Shown piece after piece: positions 25,610-33,844 of a DNA stretch of 64,000 nucleotides. The number at the start of each line of letters is the position of its first letter. Positions within the stretch are counted from its first letter, which is position 1. Source of the DNA: Sphingorhabdus sp. SMR4y. GTDB taxonomy: Bacteria > Pseudomonadota > Alphaproteobacteria > Sphingomonadales > Sphingomonadaceae. The stretch covers positions 2,661,001-2,725,000 of the forward strand of contig NZ_CP022336.1 in assembly GCF_002218195.1 (NCBI RefSeq). Direction: 5' to 3'. Below the pieces are notes generated by a model. That model was not told where the DNA came from. It ran no database searches and saw nothing but the letters and a program-made list of their open reading frames with translations. The position numbers were made by a program, and so were the translations under genes.

Positions 25610-27115
25610 ATGGCTTTTGATCTAACCAAGCTTCACCCGACCAATCAGCAGTTCTTGGCGCGCCGCGCCGGGGGCGAGGGTCTGCTGGCCGATGGCCAGT
25701 GGAAGGCAGCCCGGGATGGCAAAACGTTTGATACGGTCGATCCCGCAACCGGTGCTGTAACCGGAAAACTGGCTCTGGCTAACTCGGCCGATGTCGATGA
25801 TGCAGTGGCAGCGGCCCGCGGCGCGCTGGCCGATTGGAAGAATACAACGCCGGTCAACCGCTCGAAAATTCTCTGGGCGATAGCCGACATCATAGAAGAG
25901 AATATTGACGCACTCGCCGAACTGGAAAGCCTTGACCAGGGCAAGCCATTATATGTCGGGCGCTGGGCAGAGCTTCCCGGTGCCGTGAACCAGTTCCGGT
26001 TCTTTGCGGGACAGGCCATGAATATCGAAGGTCAGACGCTGGAAAGTTCTATTGATTATCAGCCGGCGGGCAAGCAGATGCGGACCTGGACCGCCCGCGA
26101 GCCGGTCGGCGTTGTGGCCGCGATTGTGCCCTGGAACTCGCCACTGGTGCTGACCGCGATGAAGCTCGCACCCGCGCTGGCCGCGGGGTGCACCATTGTC
26201 CTGAAACCGGCCGAAGACACGTCGCTGACCGCTCTTCGTCTGGCGGAGCTGATGAGCGAAGCCGGCCTTCCGGACGGCGTGCTGAATGTAATTACCGGCT
26301 TTGGCGCCGAAACAGGCGCCAGTCTGGCCGCACACGCGGGTGTAGACAAAATCGCTTTCACCGGTTCGACGGCTACCGGCCGCGCGATTCTGGATGCGGC
26401 CAAGACAAATTTCAAACGAGTCACTCTGGAACTGGGTGGCAAGTCGCCCTGTATCGTCATGGACGATGCGGATCTCGAACTCGCTATTCCGGGAGTCGCC
26501 AACGCGATCTTCTTTAACAGCGGTCAGGTCTGTATCGCCGGCTCGCGCCTTTATGCGCATAGCGCCATCTATGATCGTCTGGTTGCCGGTGTGGTCGAAT
26601 ATGCCAAGGGTCTGAAAATGGGCCACGGGCTTGATCCCGAATCGCAAATGGGCCCACTGGTATCGCTCCGGCAGGCAGAAAGGGTTGAGGGGTTTATCCA
26701 GCGTGCGCAGGCTGATGGCGCGACCCTGCTTGCCGGCGGAGAGCGTAGCGGTGAAGCGGGCACCTTCATTTCGCCCACCGTTCTGGCTGATGTCTCGCCC
26801 GATATGGAAATTGTCTGCGAGGAAGTTTTCGGGCCGGTGCTTGCCGTCCAGAAATTCGATGATGTCGACGAGGTCATCGCTGCCGCGAATGACAGCGACT
26901 TCGGTCTCGCTGCAAGCGTCTGGACCGAAAGCCTTTCGAACGCCCACCGCATGAGCAGCGCCATTCGAGCCGGAACGGTCTGGATCAATTGTCATGCCAT
27001 GTATGATCCTTCGCTTGCCATCGGCGGGGTCAAGCAATCCGGCTGGGGTCGCGATAGCGGCAAGCAGGCGATGGACAATTATCTCGAATGGAAAACTGTC
27101 TGCGCCGCTGTCTAG
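25610..27115 (+). CDS. NAD(P)-dependent aldehyde dehydrogenase (paralogue 2)
   Basis: A 501-residue aldehyde dehydrogenase. The start at 25610 has ATGGAGA 9 bases upstream and begins the family's N-terminal region; the open frame extending up to 25442 runs through the promoter and is rejected. IVPWNSPLVLTAMKLAPALAAG, FTGSTATGR, Glu in LELGGKSPC and catalytic Cys in NSGQVCIAGSR are all present. It is transcribed away from hyuA and probably alone. It likely oxidises a different aldehyde from the copy at 18165, given the divergence between the two. Confidence 0.93.
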   Translation: MAFDLTKLHPTNQQFLARRAGGEGLLADGQWKAARDGKTFDTVDPATGAVTGKLALANSADVDDAVAAARGALADWKNTTPVNRSKILWAIADIIEENIDALAELESLDQGKPLYVGRWAELPGAVNQFRFFAGQAMNIEGQTLESSIDYQPAGKQMRTWTAREPVGVVAAIVPWNSPLVLTAMKLAPALAAGCTIVLKPAEDTSLTALRLAELMSEAGLPDGVLNVITGFGAETGASLAAHAGVDKIAFTGSTATGRAILDAAKTNFKRVTLELGGKSPCIVMDDADLELAIPGVANAIFFNSGQVCIAGSRLYAHSAIYDRLVAGVVEYAKGLKMGHGLDPESQMGPLVSLRQAERVEGFIQRAQADGATLLAGGERSGEAGTFISPTVLADVSPDMEIVCEEVFGPVLAVQKFDDVDEVIAAANDSDFGLAASVWTESLSNAHRMSSAIRAGTVWINCHAMYDPSLAIGGVKQSGWGRDSGKQAMDNYLEWKTVCAAV

Positions 27116-27146
27116 TCACGGGCGCTCAGCCCGGCGCAGCCTCGTT

Positions 27147-27404
27147 TCACATTCTGCCTTCCACCGACTCAACGTCCGCGACCGTTCCCTTTGACGGAAT
27201 CGGACATGCCGGCGTCCGGCCAGATGCTGTTTGTACAATCAGACAGGGTTTGGCCGGACCATTGCCGGTGTCAATCGTGCGAAGAAGAATGCCGTCAAAG
27301 GCTAGGGCATTGGTATTGTTGAACTTATAGTCCGTTACATATTCGGCGGCATATCGTTGGCGCGGATTGCGCGCGTCTCGCCACTCCGAATCACCCCCAA
27401 TCAC
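27147..27404 (-). CDS. possible small ORF or gene remnant, unknown
   Basis: An 85-codon open frame in the 380-base gap 27116-27495, on the strand opposite its neighbours. Its composition looks protein-like (AAEYVTDYKFNNTNALAF) with natural codon use, but I recognise no family and see no ribosome binding site. Its first codon overlaps an operator copy at 27401-27417. It may be a decayed gene fragment. Otherwise the gap holds only that operator. Confidence 0.2.
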   Translation of the reverse strand: MIGGDSEWRDARNPRQRYAAEYVTDYKFNNTNALAFDGILLRTIDTGNGPAKPCLIVQTASGRTPACPIPSKGTVADVESVEGRM

Positions 27405-27417
27405 CGCAAGGCGGATA
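27401..27417 (-). promoter_or_regulatory. island operator dyad upstream of a FAD monooxygenase
   Basis: On the minus strand TATCCG CCTTG CGGTGA, 79 bases before the start at 27496. One arm is perfect and the other partial. Confidence 0.45.
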
Positions 27418-27495
27418 CTTCACCAAGTGCCTGATCAGAAATGCGGCATTTGCGGCCATAGAAATGTGGATTGAAAAATTTGGGGACATAGTGAA

Positions 27496-28701
27496 ATGAA
27501 GCGGGAACGCTGTCAGGTTGTAATCGCTGGAGCTGGTCCGGTCGGGACGGTAATGGCAACATTGCTGGCGCAAATTGGTGTTGATGTTGTTGTACTCGAA
27601 GCCGGCGCGGATTGTGCCCAGGATTTGCGAGCTTCAACATTCCATCCGCCAACGCTGGAAATGCTGGATCAGATCGGCATCACGCCGATGTTGCTGGACA
27701 AGGGGCTGAAGGCTCCGGTTTATCACTGGCGGGATCGCCAGTCCGGAGAATATATCGCATTCGATTTGACGGAACTGTCCGACGTGACCCGTTATCCGTT
27801 CCGGATCCAGTGCGAACAATATCATTTGTCCCGTGCCCTGGCAGATGGTCTGGAAAAATTCGACAATGCCGATATCCGATTCGGGAATCGCCTGCTGTCT
27901 TTCAAACAGGATGATAGCGGTGTCGACATCGAGGTCGAAACCACCCTGGGCATAGATCATCTGCGCGCCGATTATCTGATCGGCGCTGACGGCGCGAACA
28001 GCATCGTCCGCAAATGGCTGGGTATCGAATTTGACGGTTTCACTTACGCGGAACGGTTTCTGTGCCTTTCCACCGAAGAAGATCTGGTCGCTCATTTGCC
28101 CGGACTGGCACCGGTAAACTATGTATCCGATCCCAACGAGTGGCTGGTGTTGTTGCGCGTTCCTTCGTTGTGGCGCGTTCTGGTCCCGACAGACGGGACT
28201 TTGAGCGATGACGAATTGCGTTCTGACAAGATGAAGAACGATATTTTCGATCGTTTGACGGGCGATGGAGCGGCTGTCGAGACTCGCCACCGGACGCTCT
28301 ATCGGGTGCACCAGAGAGTCGCGAAATCGTTTGTCGAGGATCGTGTGATGCTGATTGGCGACTCCGCCCATCTTAACAATCCCCTCGGCGGCTTCGGCAT
28401 GAATTCCGGGATTCATGATGCCTTCAACCTGTTCCAGAAGCTGGAGCCGGTGCTCAAATCGGGCAAGCCGAACGGAGGTCTTGAACTCTATGATCGCCAG
28501 CGGCGAACAGTCACGCATAGTTTCACGCAGACACAGACGATTGAAAATATGAAGTTCATACAGAGCGGCCATGAAAGTGGCGCGCATGAACGCAAGCGCC
28601 AGGAAATGCTGGCGATCAAACAAGATGACGACCGCCGTCGCAAATATCTCATGCGTCAATCAATGTATGAGAGCCTGGCGCAGGCAGAATCGATTAACTA
28701 G
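27496..28701 (+). CDS. FAD-dependent monooxygenase (PHBH/UbiH-type)
   Basis: A 401-residue class A flavoprotein hydroxylase. FAD signatures: VVIAGAGPVGTVMATLLA at the N-terminus, RADYLIGADGANSIVR (DG motif) and VMLIGDSAHLNNPLGGFGMNSGIHDA (GD motif). It differs from the other FAD monooxygenase at 17014 in having the PHBH-like GFGMN loop. The C-terminus is helical and charged. GGGGACA lies upstream of the ATG. It is followed after 14 bases by the arylmalonate decarboxylase-like gene, so the two form a unit. Probable role: ring or side-chain hydroxylation in the island's pathway. Confidence 0.9.
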   Translation: MKRERCQVVIAGAGPVGTVMATLLAQIGVDVVVLEAGADCAQDLRASTFHPPTLEMLDQIGITPMLLDKGLKAPVYHWRDRQSGEYIAFDLTELSDVTRYPFRIQCEQYHLSRALADGLEKFDNADIRFGNRLLSFKQDDSGVDIEVETTLGIDHLRADYLIGADGANSIVRKWLGIEFDGFTYAERFLCLSTEEDLVAHLPGLAPVNYVSDPNEWLVLLRVPSLWRVLVPTDGTLSDDELRSDKMKNDIFDRLTGDGAAVETRHRTLYRVHQRVAKSFVEDRVMLIGDSAHLNNPLGGFGMNSGIHDAFNLFQKLEPVLKSGKPNGGLELYDRQRRTVTHSFTQTQTIENMKFIQSGHESGAHERKRQEMLAIKQDDDRRRKYLMRQSMYESLAQAESIN

Positions 28702-28715
28702 ACCGGAGATATAGC

Positions 28716-29462
28716 ATGGGTGACGTACTGGGCTGGCGCAAGCTGATGGGGGTAATCGGACCGTCAACAAATACGGTTGTGCAACCCGATATGGAACGCA
28801 TGCGGCCGGACGGTGTCACCAACCATTATTCCCGAATTTTCGTTACCGACCCGGTCGCGCTGTCCGACGAAGATTTTTTCGCCGGCACCCAGGCGATTTC
28901 CGACAATACCATGGATGCGGTGCGCTCGGTTATCACCTGCAAGCCCGACTATCTGGTCATGGGCATGTCGGCGGTTACATTTTACGGTGGCATCGCGGGC
29001 GGTGACGCTTTCAAGAAACAGGTCCGGGAAGTCGCCGGAATCGACGTCAGCATCGGTTCGGAATCCCTGGTTGCGGCGCTCAAGGCCTACGGCGGAATCA
29101 AGAAGGTGAGCTTTGTTTCGCCCTATTTCCCGGCAGCCAATGCGGAAGTACGCAATTATCTCGAAGAGTCGGGCTTTGAAGTGGTGCGCGATAAATCGCT
29201 GAAGTGCCGATGCTGGACCGATATCGCGAAGGTTACACCGGAAAGACTGACAGAAGTGCTGGCAGAACTGGACGGTCCAGAGGTCGATGCGCTGGTGCAG
29301 GTCGGCACCAATCTGTCAATGGTTGACCTGGCTGCCAAAACCGAAGCAAGGCTGGGCAAACCGGTGATTGCGATCAATGCGGCGACCTACTGGCACGCCC
29401 TGCGGGCCTGCGGTATCGAAGACAAGATCGATGGTCTGGGGCGTTTGCTCTCGGAATATTGA
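28716..29462 (+). CDS. arylmalonate decarboxylase/maleate isomerase family protein lacking the catalytic cysteines
   Basis: A 248-residue protein of the Asp/Glu racemase superfamily, AMDase/maleate cis-trans isomerase branch. Substrate-binding elements are present: GVIGPSTNTVVQPDMERMRP and MGMSAVTFYGG. The two positions that carry catalytic Cys in maleate isomerase, and the single one in AMDase, appear to be Met/Ser (MGMSA) and Val-Gly (LVQVGTNLSM) here. The only other Cys residues, in CRCW and RACG, are elsewhere in the fold. It may have a different chemistry or be a binding protein. GGAG precedes the ATG. It follows the FAD monooxygenase by 14 bases. Confidence 0.8.
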   Translation: MGDVLGWRKLMGVIGPSTNTVVQPDMERMRPDGVTNHYSRIFVTDPVALSDEDFFAGTQAISDNTMDAVRSVITCKPDYLVMGMSAVTFYGGIAGGDAFKKQVREVAGIDVSIGSESLVAALKAYGGIKKVSFVSPYFPAANAEVRNYLEESGFEVVRDKSLKCRCWTDIAKVTPERLTEVLAELDGPEVDALVQVGTNLSMVDLAAKTEARLGKPVIAINAATYWHALRACGIEDKIDGLGRLLSEY

Positions 29463-29489
29463 TACCGGCCCGAAACCCGGACCCGCTAT

Positions 29490-30860
29490 TTATCGATTCT
29501 GATCGCCCTGGCTGTCGCGGCGACTGGCCAGCGCACCATGCCATTTCCGTGCGGCGGCGCCCGCCCGCAGCAGCGCTCTTGCACGCGAGGCAATGGCTTC
29601 CGGAGCAAGCGCGGCTTCCTGCACCGGAAGGGCATGATCGCTATGCGCGGCGTACCATGGCGCAAAGAGTGCCGAGGCTCGCGCAACGGACCATGCTTTC
29701 AACAAATAGCCGCCGAACCGGTCCGGTGACAGATCGGGATAGAGCAGTTCGGGCTCGCCGACCGGCAATTCGGGCCAGCATATCCTTCTGGCACCCAGGG
29801 CACGCCGCGCTGCCTCAATCGCCATGTGATAGTCCGTGAAATCACTGGACAGCCCGTGGCCCGGCACGTCAATCGCCAGTTCTCCGGGTTGCGGTTTAGT
29901 CAATTCCGCGCCCGGCGCGTGCAGCCTCATTTCATGTGCGCCACGGGTTCCGCGCCAATGGATCAGGCCGTTGCCAATGGCGATAAAGCCTGCATCCTCA
30001 TCTTCCGCCAGCCGCGGGCAGGGTGACGTGTGGTGTTTCCTCAAAAACGCGAGACTGAGTTCCTGATGCTCGGTCGGCGTTTCCACTTTCTGCGTATGCC
30101 AGTTTTCCGGCTTCGGCCCCATCCGGTCGATATGGTCGCTGAGCGGATCACCGCGATAAGCGCTTATCAACACCGGCGCGGTGATCGCATCGGCGGCAGG
30201 CACTTCGGGCTTGGCCAGAAGTACTGCGCGGTAGCCGAAGCGATAGGCATTGCCGGCGTCCAGCATTTCCATGACGATGGCATGAATGCGGTCAGGGTCA
30301 GCATGTGCCACCGACAAACGGGTCGCATCGCGAACATCGAACCAGGGAAAAAACCAGCTCTGTTCGAGAATACGATTCCAGAGCCACACCAGATGAGTGC
30401 CAAAGGGATCGGGATGGAACTCGGGAATATATCGCTCGCCGAAAATGCGCATCTCTGCGTCGGTCCAGATGGCGTAGCCGCCGATGGCCAAAGCAGATAG
30501 CCGGTGCGGGTGCCGTTTGAGAAGATGGGCAAGTATGATGCCGCCCGAATGAAAGCCGTAAGCAGCGCAGCAGGACAGGCCCAGGATATCGAGAAACTCC
30601 ACCAGCCCGTCGGCGAAATCACCAACATCGGGCACGCCGGGCAACGGGTCGGATTGACCAAATCCGGGAGAATCGGGCGCAATACAGGTGAAATGGGACG
30701 ACCATTGACGCATGATCTGTTCATATTCGGCAGAACTGCGCGGGCTTTGGTGGACGAGGAGCAAGGGCGGTCCGGAGCCGCATCGGCGATAATGCACGAC
30801 CCGGGACGGCGCCTTCCCGCGAGCCGGGATTGTCAGAAAATGGCGAGTGATCAATGGCAT
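29490..30860 (-). CDS. alpha/beta hydrolase with C-terminal extension
   Basis: A 456-residue protein. The hydrolase domain occupies about residues 1-275: LLVHQSPRSSAEYE oxyanion region, APDSPGFGQSD, nucleophile elbow YGFHSGG (Ser flanked by His and Gly) and a base His probably in PTEHQELS. The last 180 residues are an extra domain, with a second partial beta-rich stretch and an Arg/Ala-rich tail, of no known family. No signal peptide. The start lies 4 bases after the stop of the MFS gene upstream, so it is coupled to transport. Substrate unknown. Confidence 0.78.
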   Translation of the reverse strand: MPLITRHFLTIPARGKAPSRVVHYRRCGSGPPLLLVHQSPRSSAEYEQIMRQWSSHFTCIAPDSPGFGQSDPLPGVPDVGDFADGLVEFLDILGLSCCAAYGFHSGGIILAHLLKRHPHRLSALAIGGYAIWTDAEMRIFGERYIPEFHPDPFGTHLVWLWNRILEQSWFFPWFDVRDATRLSVAHADPDRIHAIVMEMLDAGNAYRFGYRAVLLAKPEVPAADAITAPVLISAYRGDPLSDHIDRMGPKPENWHTQKVETPTEHQELSLAFLRKHHTSPCPRLAEDEDAGFIAIGNGLIHWRGTRGAHEMRLHAPGAELTKPQPGELAIDVPGHGLSSDFTDYHMAIEAARRALGARRICWPELPVGEPELLYPDLSPDRFGGYLLKAWSVARASALFAPWYAAHSDHALPVQEAALAPEAIASRARALLRAGAAARKWHGALASRRDSQGDQNR

Positions 30861-30863
30861 CGC

Positions 30864-32123
30864 CTAGGTCTCGACAGGCGCTTCAGGCCTGATCGTCGAT
30901 GCCTCGGCGACAAAATCCGGATAACGGCCCATTGTCAGCAGCAACAGCGCCGATACGACGAACAATAGCATCGAGGCCTGCAACATACCGTCATAGCTGC
31001 CGGTCACGTCGCGGACATGGCCATAGAGGACCGGCGACAGCGACGCCGCAATACCGAAGGGCATGTAGAGCATTCCGTATATCTTACCATAATGGGCCAT
31101 GCCAAAATAGCGGCTGGCCAGATAGGCAATCAAATCGCTTTCCGCACCCGCTGCAAAACCGAGCATGATGGCAGACAGATAAATGCGCGTTTCATCCGAA
31201 GCGGTCCCCTGCAGCCAGTAGCAGGCTAACGCCGGGACCAGCAAGATGGGCAGGCAGACAATCGGGGCCCAGAGCCGGTCGAACAGCCAGCCGGTGAGCA
31301 GCCTTCCGACGAAAATGGAGATTCCTATCGTTCCCATGACACCGGCTGCGAGCTGTGCATCCATTCCATGCTGCTTGATAATCTCCGGCATGTGGACGTG
31401 CGCGCCACCATAAGCCAGAGCGACACAGGCAATGGAAATCCACATCGTCCAGAATCGGCGATCGCGGAGCGACTGGCTGAGCGTCATGCCGAGCAATGCG
31501 CCGCCCGCCATCAGCCCTTCCGGTGCTTCTTCAGGTCGCGGTTCGCGGAACCAGAGATAGGCCAGAGGCACGGCGATCAGCAGGGGCAGCAAGGCAACAA
31601 CCGGATACATTCCCCGCCATCCGAACTCGGCGATCGACCAGACGGCGACGCGTGGCACAACCAGCGCTGACAGGCTGGTCCCGAGCAAAAGAATGCCCAG
31701 GGCAAGTCCGCGGTTGGTGAAGAACCACATATTGACTGCCCGGCTCCACGTCACCGGTGTCGACCCGATTCCAATCAGCCCGACCAGAAACCAGGCAAGA
31801 TAGAAAATCACGATAGATGCCGGCGTCAGCCCGACCAGCGCGAAGGTGACAGCAAATGCAAAAGTGGACAATATGGCTACGATCCGCACTCCATAGCGGT
31901 CGGCCAGCCAGCCATAGACCGGCGCAAGCAAGGAAGCAGCTATGCCGAATATGGAGAACCCGAGGCTGATCTCGGCAAAACTCCAGCCCATTTCTTCGTG
32001 GATCGGACCAATTACGAAACCTAGGGTGTTGAAAGGGACGGGCGAGGCACCGAATGCAATCCCGACCAGTCCGGCCAGAAGAACCTTCCAGCCAAGAGCG
32101 AACTCCGAAGTTTTTTGCGTCAT
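30864..32123 (-). CDS. MFS transporter (monocarboxylate/OFA-like)
   Basis: A 419-residue, 12-helix major facilitator. The ATG at 32123 was chosen because upstream in-frame codons to 32180 begin with TTG and lack a ribosome binding site; that extension remains possible. The loop 2-3 motif is GWLADRYGVRIVAI and the 8-9 counterpart GWLFDRLWAPIV. Relatives move organic acids by proton symport. It sits directly before a hydrolase gene, in a unit reading away from the flavin amine oxidase. It may import the island's substrate or a monocarboxylate intermediate. Confidence 0.87.
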   Translation of the reverse strand: MTQKTSEFALGWKVLLAGLVGIAFGASPVPFNTLGFVIGPIHEEMGWSFAEISLGFSIFGIAASLLAPVYGWLADRYGVRIVAILSTFAFAVTFALVGLTPASIVIFYLAWFLVGLIGIGSTPVTWSRAVNMWFFTNRGLALGILLLGTSLSALVVPRVAVWSIAEFGWRGMYPVVALLPLLIAVPLAYLWFREPRPEEAPEGLMAGGALLGMTLSQSLRDRRFWTMWISIACVALAYGGAHVHMPEIIKQHGMDAQLAAGVMGTIGISIFVGRLLTGWLFDRLWAPIVCLPILLVPALACYWLQGTASDETRIYLSAIMLGFAAGAESDLIAYLASRYFGMAHYGKIYGMLYMPFGIAASLSPVLYGHVRDVTGSYDGMLQASMLLFVVSALLLLTMGRYPDFVAEASTIRPEAPVET

Positions 32124-32200
32124 CTGCTCATTTTCTTTCTGTGCCAGTTCAGGCACAGAGGAGGCAAGTCGGACCGCCAAGTCCGCCCTCTTCCCCGGTT

Positions 32201-32217
32201 TGACCGATGGTCGGTAA
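32201..32217 (+). promoter_or_regulatory. island operator dyad upstream of the MFS gene
   Basis: TGACCG ATGGT CGGTAA, 78 bases before the MFS start, a degenerate member of the family. A second copy lies 87 bases further at 32288. Confidence 0.4.
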
Positions 32218-32287
32218 ACGGGGCGGGCGGTTTCAAGAAATACATATTTATATCAGTGCTTTACGTAAATTTGTGCTTGGCTTTCCC

Positions 32288-32304
32288 TATCCGACTGGCG
32301 GGCA
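32288..32304 (+). promoter_or_regulatory. island operator dyad upstream of the flavin amine oxidase
   Basis: TATCCG ACTGG CGGGCA, 92 bases before the start at 32396. It is almost identical to the copy at 15888, which makes coincidence unlikely. Confidence 0.6.
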
Positions 32305-32395
32305 GGTTCGATGTACTGCTCGGGAATCGATAGCCAATATTGCGATTTTTTGGCAAATGATTCGGCTTGTGTCCTGACCGCAAATGGAGGCTGGA

Positions 32396-33826
32396 ATGTC
32401 GTTGAATCGCAGAAATTTCATGTTGGGAACGGCCGGTGTCGGTCTCACTTTGCTGGCGGCTGGTTGCGGATCGCAAGCACCGAAGAGATATGATGCGATC
32501 GTCCTGGGTGCCGGAATTTCCGGTCTTCATGCGGCGCGATTGCTGGAACAATCCGGTCTGACGGTGGCGGTGATCGAGGCGCGGGATCGAGTCGGCGGCC
32601 GCATTCTGAGCCTGACCGATCTTCCCGGTCATCCTGAAATGGGGTTCAACTCCATGGGTTCCGGCTATGGTCGGGGGCTGGATACCGCCAATCAGGCAGG
32701 TGTCGAATTGGTCGAGGTCGGTCATCGTTACATGTATGGAAAGCCGACCGGGCTGTACTTTCAGGGCAAGCATCTCAGCCGGGAAGAATGGGCGGCCCAT
32801 CCGGAAAACCCTTTCCCCGCTGCGCTCAAATCGCTGATGCCTGTGGAGCTGCCTTTTGCGGTGCTCGGGCAAAATTCACCCATTGAGGATTGGACGAAAT
32901 GGTGTGATCCGGCCAATGCCCGGTTCGACATTTCTTTTGCGGAATTTCTCTCGCAACAGGGCCTGAGCGAAGAAGCTATCCGCCTGAGCTATGATCATTC
33001 GCCATATCACGGGCGCGACTCCCAGGACGTGTCGACAATGATGATGAGCTTCAACAATGGCTTCGTTCAGAACCAGATTGCCGCGGGACCGGAATCCTTC
33101 GCCGCCAAGGGCGGCAACATAAAATTGCCGGAAGCGATGGCGGCCGGGCTGAAGGGCGATGTCATTCTCGGAAAACCGGTTGCCGCCATCGAGCAGAGTG
33201 CCGGCGGGGCGATTGTCACTTGCCGCGATGGATCGCGTTTCCAGGCTGAAAAGCTGGTATGTTCGTTGCCGCTCGCGGCCCTGCGCAATGTCGATATCAC
33301 ACCCGGACTGCCCGAGTTGCAGTCCAGGGCGGTAAGCGAAGTCAATTATCAGCCGATCTCGATCGCTTTCCTGACAGCCAAGTCACCCTTCTGGGAAGAA
33401 GATGGTTTCGCTCCCGGCATGTGGAGCGACAGCTTCTCGAGCAATGTTATTCCCCAGCGCTATGGCGCCACCAAGGAAGAGGTTACCGGTCTGATGGTGC
33501 AGGCCCGCGGCAATCTTGCATTGGAATGGGACAAATTGGGCGCCGAGACCGCGATGGCCAGGGTTGTTGCCGACATTGAAAACCTGCGCCCGGCAGCGAA
33601 AGGCAAGCTGGAGGCTCGCCACTATCACAGCTGGGCTGGAGAGGAATTTTCAGGCGGTGCTTGGGCCTATTACGGCCCCGGACAGGCAACCACCTTGCCG
33701 AGGACGCTGGCCGAGACGGTGGGGCCGATCAGCTTCTGCGGCGAGCATACGGAAACCGTTTCCCGTGGCGTCGAGGGTGCTCTGGCTTCGGCCGAACGGG
33801 TGGCTCTGGAAATTCTGTCGGCCTGA
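32396..33826 (+). CDS. flavin-containing amine oxidase, Tat lipoprotein
   Basis: A 476-residue FAD amine oxidoreductase. The start at 32396 has GGAGG 5 bases upstream. The leader combines a twin-arginine motif (NRRNFMLG) with a lipobox (LAAGC), suggesting export of a folded flavoprotein to a membrane-tethered site. FAD binding: DAIVLGAGISGLHAARLLEQSG and EARDRVGGRILS at the N-terminus, then SFCGEHTETVSRGVEGALASAERVA at the C-terminus, the usual monoamine oxidase/polyamine oxidase end. It is predicted to oxidise an amine or amino-compound in the periplasm. It is divergent from the MFS gene, with two dyads between. Confidence 0.88.
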   Translation: MSLNRRNFMLGTAGVGLTLLAAGCGSQAPKRYDAIVLGAGISGLHAARLLEQSGLTVAVIEARDRVGGRILSLTDLPGHPEMGFNSMGSGYGRGLDTANQAGVELVEVGHRYMYGKPTGLYFQGKHLSREEWAAHPENPFPAALKSLMPVELPFAVLGQNSPIEDWTKWCDPANARFDISFAEFLSQQGLSEEAIRLSYDHSPYHGRDSQDVSTMMMSFNNGFVQNQIAAGPESFAAKGGNIKLPEAMAAGLKGDVILGKPVAAIEQSAGGAIVTCRDGSRFQAEKLVCSLPLAALRNVDITPGLPELQSRAVSEVNYQPISIAFLTAKSPFWEEDGFAPGMWSDSFSSNVIPQRYGATKEEVTGLMVQARGNLALEWDKLGAETAMARVVADIENLRPAAKGKLEARHYHSWAGEEFSGGAWAYYGPGQATTLPRTLAETVGPISFCGEHTETVSRGVEGALASAERVALEILSA

Positions 33827-33844
33827 ATTCAGCCCCAGACAATA

